Below, piece after piece: positions 56,970-64,000 of a DNA stretch of 64,000 nucleotides. How positions within the stretch are numbered: position 1 is the stretch's first letter; each line of letters starts with the position of its first letter. The translations under genes were made by a program, and so were the position numbers. The notes below the pieces were generated by a model. It did not search any database. It was not told where the DNA came from and saw nothing but the letters and a program-made list of their open reading frames with translations. The stretch comes from Pegea sp. RAD2-039. Taxonomy: Eukaryota > Chordata > Thaliacea > Salpida > Salpidae. The stretch is from positions 868,001-932,000 of the forward strand of contig JAQGEQ010000048.1 in the NCBI GenBank assembly GCA_034620365.1, in the 5' to 3' direction.

Positions 56970-59172
56970 TTCAAACAAATTAGATTTTAAAAGAAATTAA
57001 AAAAAGTATTAAACCTATAAGAAAGTTAATGTATTAATGAGCTCAGTGTTAGGAGCAAATAAAGAAAAATTAAATTAGTAACAATCATTTAGAAAATGCA
57101 CCTGATGTTTAAAAAAGTTTATACTTTTTAAACAAATTTTAATTGGTACATGGAAATTGCTTTTTTTTTAAATCAACATGTCTGAAAAACTTACTGATGG
57201 TTATATCACCGCAATTTTAAAATTAAAGTAATACAAGCAAGTTGTTATCAGGTGAGAATAGTACTTTGAATATAATCATAAAAACTTTACCGAAATTTAC
57301 ATTGATCAAAATTAAATCATGGAAGATAAAGTAGATAGCGTAGTAGTAGTAAAGTATAAGTTTAATTTAAAAACCATCTGTAAGTTTTGGATGTAATATC
57401 CTGAAATTTGATCAAGTTAAACTTAAGAAGAAACCAAAATTCAATTCAGGTCAATAAATGAGTTAAAAAATTTTACTTTATAATTAATTTATAAGTTATT
57501 TATCAAGAGGTTATTAAGAGTTATTACATCAAATCAAAATTGTATACTGTATACTAAAATAACTTTTTGTCTCACATTATTGTTATCTAAAAACTAAAAA
57601 TAATATATTTTTAGCAACTTTATCATTTTTACTATATAATATTAAAAAGCCACCCTGCGCTTAGCATTTTAATTATCAAAGTTAATAAAAGCAAGTTGAT
57701 ATTTTTCACCATTGATAATATAGTAGTAACAAACCGCTGCACCAAGCTATCAAAGAAACATTTTTTCACTTACATTACCTTTACTCCAAGAAGGTTGTTG
57801 AATCATAACAGTTTGATAAAGATGCTTGATAAAGAAGTTATCATTAGAATAGATGAAATGTTGAAATACAGATATCTACTTTGTTGAAAGTAAAGTTTTA
57901 TGAAATATAAAGTAAACCTCTATATTAGTATTCTATCCAATTGTTTTATTAGTTTTCTAAATTTCTATTAAATAAAAGTGCCTTAAAATAAGGAAAATAA
58001 GACTCAGCCACAACGCTTACATATAAATGGTAGAAATAATTACATTTCTACATAATTTCAACTGTATTTTAGTAACCTCTTTAACAGTTTTTGTACTTAA
58101 GGTTTACATTTTATAAGCAGTGAAACTAGACAAGGAGAAAAACTACACAAGGACTAAAAGTAAATATAAAACTATCAACATGCATTAACAATTCTAATTG
58201 ATTTACAATTATAAGCACTAACAGTTCTAGGTTGAAAGTTATTATATTTTTGATTATCATTATATATTCATTATATCAAAAGAAACAAAAATAGTAAAAA
58301 ACTAATCAAATAAGTTAAAGATTAAAGATGTGCTTGCTTGTAACCATCTAGATAGTAGTTTCAAATAAAAAACATATTTTTATTCTTTATTTCTAGCATT
58401 AACATAACAACTTATTTTAGTAAAGGTAGGTGAACATTTCAATTAATGTCATTATAAAACTTCTTCCAGTTAATGACCTGATTCTAGTGAAGATGTTTTA
58501 ATTTCATGATAACCATTCAATGCCACAAATAAAATGTTTTAATAAATTTTTTTATGTTGAATATAATGTCATCGATAAGAAACTGTTAAAAGGTAATGAA
58601 CTAATCATTAAAGTCTTAGAAGAAAATCACCCAAATAAAAAAACGGAGTTTTTACAAAAGAAACAACACTCAAACTGGATTTTAAACAAGATGTAGGACT
58701 GTAAGAACTATAACAATTATATCTAAATTAGGATAAAATCTGTTATCTTAAGAACGTTAATTTCAGAAGGCGAAAAAATGATAAGTTTTCAATAAAATGA
58801 ATTATTCAGATACTGTTAATTTCTAAAGGCAAAATCTATTCTACAAAACAGTGCTAAACTACATCTAAGTTTTGTTAGATGAGAAAAACTACTTCTAAAT
58901 TTAATCTCATTATTTAGTGGATTGAAAATTGTGATTCTTTCAGTGAATTCAAATAAAAAAGTTGTTTGTTACAGAATGAAAATGAGAGTTAAGGTAAAAT
59001 ATTATAAAAAGATAAAATAAAAAAATTATGCTTTGCTATAAAATTATTTGAAAACAATTTGTTCAAGTAGTTTTGGGCAACGCTTCATGAAACAAAATTA
59101 TTAGGATTCAAGGGATTGATCTGCAAATCTATCTTACATGTTTATATGAACAAAAAAATGTTACTGAGAAAC
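56970..59172. other. Spacer between claudin A and claudin B with the first copy of a tandem duplication
   Basis: The spacer contains the non-coding unit 57640-58560 and the 3' flank of claudin B from 58715, both repeated near 62.2 and 63.3 kb. No independent gene is supported. Confidence 0.55.
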
Positions 59173-59360
59173 TTAAACATATTCCTGAACGTTAATATTT
59201 GGACTTTTAGCTGGCGGTGGGCGGTAAGTGTAACCACGAGGTTGGTTGAAGTCATCATCATCTGAATCACCACATGACGAAAAAAAAGCGCAACAACCAC
59301 CAATAAAAGAGAGAATGGAAGCTGCCCAAGCAATAAACAAAGCTTCACCAAAAATTGTTC
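57640..59360. repeat. Tandem duplication, left copy (downstream flank and last exon of claudin B)
   Basis: 57640-58560 matches 62188-63110, and 58715-59360 matches 63270-63940, both at very high identity, with a diverged stretch between the two blocks. The offset is about 4.55-4.58 kb. Even non-coding bases are conserved, so the event is recent. The duplicated unit includes the terminal exon of a claudin, so the duplication is how copy C arose or was homogenised. Confidence 0.85.
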
Positions 59361-60469
59361 TACAGAAATTAAGGTAAAAGATATAAGTTAACCAATATAA
59401 ATATTTAAACTTTTTTTTATTGCAATTATTTAATCAAATTTATATTTACCGATTATTATTTATTCTGTTTATTGCGTTTGAAATCAGGTTATGCTGAATT
59501 GCAATATCGTTTGCAAACCAAGAAGATATTGCTATTAGCATGCCTCCACCAAGAATAGTTAAACAACCGCCGACTACCCGAAATTTAGACTACAAAATAT
59601 ATACCAGTACAATATAAAGAATTTATTCAACAAATTTGAATTATTTGTTTAGATTAAACTAATTATAATTTTTTTGAGCAAGTAATTGATATTCAGAAGC
59701 CCGTTATAAAAACTTTTTCAAATGTATAAATTAAAGTTTTGACCACTTAGATTTATGATCGACTTAATTAGCTTAAAATAACCTTTACAGATCGTTCCCC
59801 ACCAACAGGAATGCAATCCGCTCCTAAAGTAGTCATAAAAAATCCTAGTAACCCAAAGACAATTGATCCAGCACCTAGTATACGACCTTCACGAAAGAAG
59901 TCAAACATATTGGTTAGATTATTGTTAATTAACATAATGTTCAACAAATTTCATGGAATGCTGATTTTATTTTGATTTAAAACTTTTTGTTAAATTAAAT
60001 CTGATACTAATAAGCATTAGAATTATTTAAAAGTCATTTTCGGACATTAGAATCACCTGCTTGTAATCTTGCAGGAAGACCAAGTATTATACGATCATAA
60101 TCATCACAATCCCAATTACCGGTTAAAAACATCGTACATTTGATCCATAAACCCATTACCTATAGAATAACACAATATAAGACCATTAAAATCATTTTAA
60201 ACTTGTCCTTAGTCCTTGCTCTGTTTTTTTCTATAAAATTTTATTTTTATATGGTTTGAGAAACTCATTTGATAATTGATTACCTTTTTTATAGATTCTA
60301 ACTTATTATATGTTAGTTAAGAATTTTAGTAATTATTTACTTTACGAGTGTTGTCGTTGATAGTGTCAAAAGGATCATTTTTTTCCCATCGTGGAATTAC
60401 CACAGCAGTGATAGTCAACACAAGAGCCAGTAATGTTATTGAGCTCGACAAGGTTTGCAATGTAGTCAT
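59173..60469 (-). CDS. Claudin-like tetraspan junction protein, copy B
   Basis: Five exons: 60341-60469, 60057-60159, 59789-59886, 59450-59589 and 59173-59359 (about 218 residues). Signature parts: ITLLALVLTITAVVIPRW (TM1), MGLWIKC ... NWDC (loop 1), LPARLQAG, ILGAGSIVFGLLGFFMTTLG (TM2), VVGGCLTILGGGMLIAISSW (TM3), ALFIAWAASILSFIGGCC (TM4), and a tail with DDDDFNQPRGYTYRPPP and terminal QEYV. It differs from copy A at many positions in TM1 and TM2 but keeps identical exon phases. Copy C is its closest relative at the 3' end. Confidence 0.85.
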
Positions 60470-63400
60470 TTCAAACAAAATAAAAAAAAATGAAAGTCAA
60501 AATAAAATTATTAAACCTATAAAAAAAATTATGAATTAATGAACTTACTAGTGACAACTGAATTAAGTTTACTCAAAATGAGAGATAAATGATAAATAAA
60601 AAATAAATTACAAATTAAACATAGAAAATTGTCTTTATTGAATTTTATTTTTGAATATAATTAACTAGATTTTATTTTTAAAGTAAAATATTCTAACAAA
60701 TTAAATAAGATAACTTATACAAAAGATAAAAAGAAATCTACAAAAAGGTTATTAATTTGTCAAGCTTCAAATCAAATTCAATTAGTTGCAAAAAAACTCA
60801 ATCTATTCGAAAGCTTATTTAATATTTCCGTATTAAGCAGGAAGAAAAATCAACTCGCTTGGTATGGTCTAATTTCTATAGTATTTTGGTAACTTTTTTA
60901 ATCATTTATTGTTCTTGAAGTAGATGAGATGATAGGTGGCTAATCTAATACGCTCGTGGCAGACTTCCTTGCTGTCGAAGATACGTTGTAATGCATCACG
61001 TAAAGCCAACTATCGAAAACAGAAAACATCTCTCTCAACTACAGCCCTGTAGTTGCTTTGGTAAAAACAAAAGCTGTTGGAGTAAGCTTAGACCGAAACA
61101 GACCACCCTTAACCTCGATGTCATTACTTCAGGTAACTGGACCGGGTCGCCAAACATAGGACCAATGGAGTGGTAGTAGTTTATGACACGCTAATCTTCA
61201 AAATAATCAAATTGCATATGCATGAAGGAAGAAAGTTTCCTTTCATGTACTGCTTCAACAATTTTCAACTTGTCAAACATAATCTTTTATATAAACGTTT
61301 TTGCAGAAACTAAAATACAATTTTATGAAAAATAATGTTGGGCTGGTTTAAACAACTTCATCATTTTTTTTTAATACAAACTAATTTTAGTATTAGTAGA
61401 AGTAACATTGATTGTTTACATATTTTCCATTTGGTTCTTTTTCTTTATGCTATTAGCTGCAAGCTAGCTTTGGTTTTTACTTTTCACATATTTAAAGTTT
61501 ATTAGAAAAATGAGATACAGTCTATAAGTTTATGAGATTTAAAGACCTTATACTTAAGGAAATAAAAAAGGTTAATTAAGGAATAAAATAAAAACCATTT
61601 ATAAAAACATATCACCACTTTAATGGTTTTATTTAAAATAAGTTTTCATGAAGATTTATACATTTTTTTGGCATTTAAGTTTCTTGGTAATATTTAAACA
61701 ATATTCTGGGGCAAAAATATTCAATCAGATTTCCAGAATTTGGTAATAGCTCTTACTATGCAAAATAGATTAAATATGAAGTAAGTATTTTTTGAAAAAA
61801 ATTCATAATGAAAATAAACTAATTAACATAGATGAATGAAAGAAAAAGTAAGCGAAGTTTACTATAAAAATTTTGGTCAATAATTAACGGTAGAGATGAA
61901 TTACACTTTTCTTGCTTGACTAAATCATTTAAAGAATTAAATTGCTTTATTCACGGGAAAGATACAAATAAGGTCTCAGATAAGATCAATTCATCAGGGT
62001 TGAGGCCAATAAATTAGTAGAATAATCTTACTTTAAAACTCATTTCTACTATACATCTTTTTCTGAAAATACGTACAAAACGTATCGATATATAAAATCA
62101 AAAACACTAACTGTATAGCAAAACTGAATTCACTTTTCATAAGAATGTCAAAAATAAAAAATAAAACTGTTCATCTGAAAAAGCAATGATATTAAAAAGC
62201 CATCCTGCATTCTGAAATGAAAAGCTAGCATTTTAATTATCAAGGTTAATAAAAGCAAGTTGATATTTTTCACCATTGATAATATAGTAGTAACAAACCG
62301 CTGCACCAAGCTATCAAAGAAACATTTTTTCACTTACATTACCTTTACTCCAAGAAGGTTGTTGAATCATAACAGTTTGATAAAGATGCTTGATAAAGAA
62401 GTTATCATTAGAATAGATGAAATGTTGAAATACAGATATCTACTTTGTTGAAAGTAAAGTTTGGTGAAATATAAAGTAAACTTCTATATTAGTATTCTAT
62501 TCAATTGTTCTATTAGTTTTCTAAATTTCTATTAAATAAAAGTGCTTTAAAATAAGGAAAATAAAACTCAGTCACAACGCTTACATATAAATGGTGGAAA
62601 TAATTACATTTCTACATAATTTCAACTATATTTTAGTAACCTCTTTAACAGTTTTTGTACTTAAGGTTTACATTTTATAAGCAGTGAAACTAAACAAGGA
62701 GAAAACTACACAAGGACTAAAAGTAAATATAAAACTATCAACATGCATTAACAATTCTAATTGATTTACAATTATAAGCACTAACAGTTCTAGGTTGAAA
62801 GTTATTATATTTTTGATTATCATTATATATTCATTATATCAAAAGAAACAAAAATAGTAAAAAAATAATCAAATAAGTTAAAGATTAAAGATTTTCTTGC
62901 TTGTAGCCATCTAGATAGTAGTTTCAAATAAAAAACATATTTTTATTCTTTATTTCTAGCATTAACATAACAACTTATTTTAGTAAAGGTAGGTGAACAT
63001 TTCAATTAATATCATTATAAAACTTCTTCCAGTTAATGACCTGATTCTAGTGAAGATGTTTTAATTTCATGATAACCATTCAATGCCACGAATGAAATGT
63101 TTTAATAAAATGTGTTAATGCCGAATATAGAATAGTAGAGTCAAAATTGATAGAGATTATTAAATTAGAGTTCAAAGTCTTTAAATAAGCAAAATGATAC
63201 AAACAAACATCAAGCGAAACAAAACCTCAGAATTTGAACCAAAGATTAGGATTGTTAGTGAAAACTATAAAGAAATAAGTCTAAATTAAAATGTAAAAAT
63301 GATGAATTTTGAATAAAATCTGTTATCTTAAGAGCGTTAATTTCAGAAGGCGAAAAAATGATAAGTTTTCAATAAAATGAATTGTTCAGATACTGTTAAT

Positions 63401-63751
63401 TTCTAAAGGCAAAATCTATTCTACAAAACAGTGCTAAACTACATCTAAGTTTTGTTAGATGAGAAAAACTACTTCTAAATTTAATCTCATTATTTAGTGG
63501 ATTGAAAATTGTGATTCTTTCAGTGAGTTCAAATAAAAAAGTTATTTGTTACAGAATGAAAATGAGAGTTAAGGTAAAATATTTTAAATAAAATAATGAA
63601 ATTATATTTGATATAATAAATATTAATAATAAAAAATATAACCAAGTAGTTTTTGGCAACGCTTCATGAAACAAAATTATTAGGATTCAAGGGATTGATC
63701 TGCAAATCTATCTTACATGTTTATATGAACAAAAAAATGTAACTGAGAAAC
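60470..63751. other. Spacer between claudin B and claudin C
   Basis: The spacer contains the right copy of the tandem duplication from 62188 and a GC-richer island at 60940-61200, both listed separately. The rest is AT-rich without recognisable features. Confidence 0.5.
60940..61200. other. GC-richer island of unknown nature, probable transposon remnant
   Basis: About 260 bases have clearly more G+C than the surrounding DNA. A plus-strand frame of 61 codons (60991-61176) ends with a Trp-Thr-Gly-Ser-Pro-type stretch. No family is recognised. Sharp compositional borders and its position inside the duplicated claudin spacer suggest an insertion older than or independent of the tandem duplication. 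It could also be a non-coding RNA gene. Confidence 0.35.
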
Positions 63752-63940
63752 TTAAACATATTCCTGAGAATTAACATTTGACATTTTAGTTGGCGGTGGG
63801 CGGTAAATGTAGCCACGAGTTTGGTTAAAGTCATCATCATCTGAATCACCACATGACGAGCAAAGAGCACAACAACCACCAACAAAAGAGAGAATGGAAG
63901 CTGCCCAAGCCACAAACAAAGCCTCTCCAAAAATTACTCT
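62188..63940. repeat. Tandem duplication, right copy (downstream flank and last exon of claudin C)
   Basis: This is the counterpart of 57640-59360. Its leftmost border carries about 14 extra bases compared with the left copy, and the segment 63110-63270 does not match 58560-58715, so small replacements followed the duplication. Confidence 0.85.
63752..63938 (-). CDS. Claudin-like protein, copy C (last exon only; gene runs off the window)
   Basis: The exon starts after TTCTCTAG with the same phase (2) and the same 187-base length as the last exons of copies A and B. It encodes the end of TM4 (IFGEALFVAWAASILSFVGG, then CCALCSSCG), the DSDDDDFNQTRGYIYRPP tail and the QEYV PDZ-binding end. The remaining four exons lie beyond base 64000. 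The tail mixes features of A (Thr-Arg, Tyr-Ile-Tyr) and B (Gly-Asp-Ser), which suggests gene conversion between neighbours. Confidence 0.85.
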
Positions 63941-64000
63941 AGAGAATTATTCTTATGAGATTTTAAGTTAACTAATGAAAATACTTTAACTGTTTTTATT

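Noticed and set aside
57696-57887. 63-residue protein with an identical copy at 62260-62451
   Set aside because: Identity extends equally into non-coding flanks of the tandem duplication, so conservation reflects recency, not coding constraint.
59142-59351. Frame reading MVKLCLLLGQ... at the claudin last exons (also near 55062 and 63721)
   Set aside because: It is a shadow frame; the in-phase frame gives TM4 and the PDZ-binding tail in all three copies.
1-64000. CRISPR arrays, bacterial operons, rRNA or tRNA genes
   Set aside because: No regularly spaced repeats, ribosomal motifs or cloverleaf were seen; intron-rich animal genes fill the coding space.

Overview
The window is an AT-rich metazoan nuclear segment. 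Genes are split by many short introns (mostly 45-150 nt, three of only 44-45 nt) with GT...AG borders, and the gene families are animal ones: ARNT, ASH2L, ARPC5, claudin, kringle, sushi and polycystin. Nothing in it fixes the phylum. An invertebrate with a compact, AT-rich genome fits best. No rRNA, tRNA or CRISPR array was seen.

Layout, left to right. (1) Minus strand, 1-2729: the 3' part of an ASH2L-like COMPASS subunit, cut by the window edge, sits directly downstream of an intronless ARPC5 (Arp2/3 p16). (2) Plus strand, 5521-9595: a complete 15-exon ARNT (bHLH-PAS), with an old LINE 3' fragment in one intron. (3) Minus strand, 10048-31564: one giant gene, read here as a previously unrecognised mosaic of the polycystin-1 family. 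From the N-terminus it encodes a signal peptide, ShK-type domain, TSP1, LDLa, ricin/CysR-type lectin repeats, a second TSP1, a C-type lectin-like domain, two kringles, about 20-25 sushi (CCP) domains, a juxtamembrane region, TM1, PLAT, four further membrane segments and a 790-residue acidic Ser-rich tail carrying an 11-unit CLQEPASDG minisatellite. The polycystin pore module is absent. (4) Plus strand, 34944-40032: an 8-exon type II membrane O-fucosyltransferase-like gene. (5) Minus strand, 41737-45334: an LRR protein with a C-terminal IQ-like motif (LRRIQ4-like). (6) Plus strand, 50891-51965: a small RNF8-like RING protein without FHA. (7) 52.4-54.4 kb: a decayed non-LTR retrotransposon. (8) Minus strand, 55.1-64 kb: three tandem claudin genes, the third cut by the window edge, with a recent tandem duplication of about 4.6 kb.

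The genes do not form one pathway. ASH2L and ARPC5 may be co-transcribed. The claudins are a local paralogue array. The giant gene is the outlier: its 15-26 kb stretch is visibly richer in GC and in TCACGTGA and TGACGTCA palindromes than the rest. The main claim is that the PLAT/TM block and the lectin-kringle-sushi ectodomain belong to one transcript. It rests on exon phases matching across every junction I worked out between 10.0 and 16.2 kb, and on a lectin domain being continuous across the one place (24.9 kb) that imitates a gene start. The many sushi exons between 16.2 and 24.4 kb were not individually joined.
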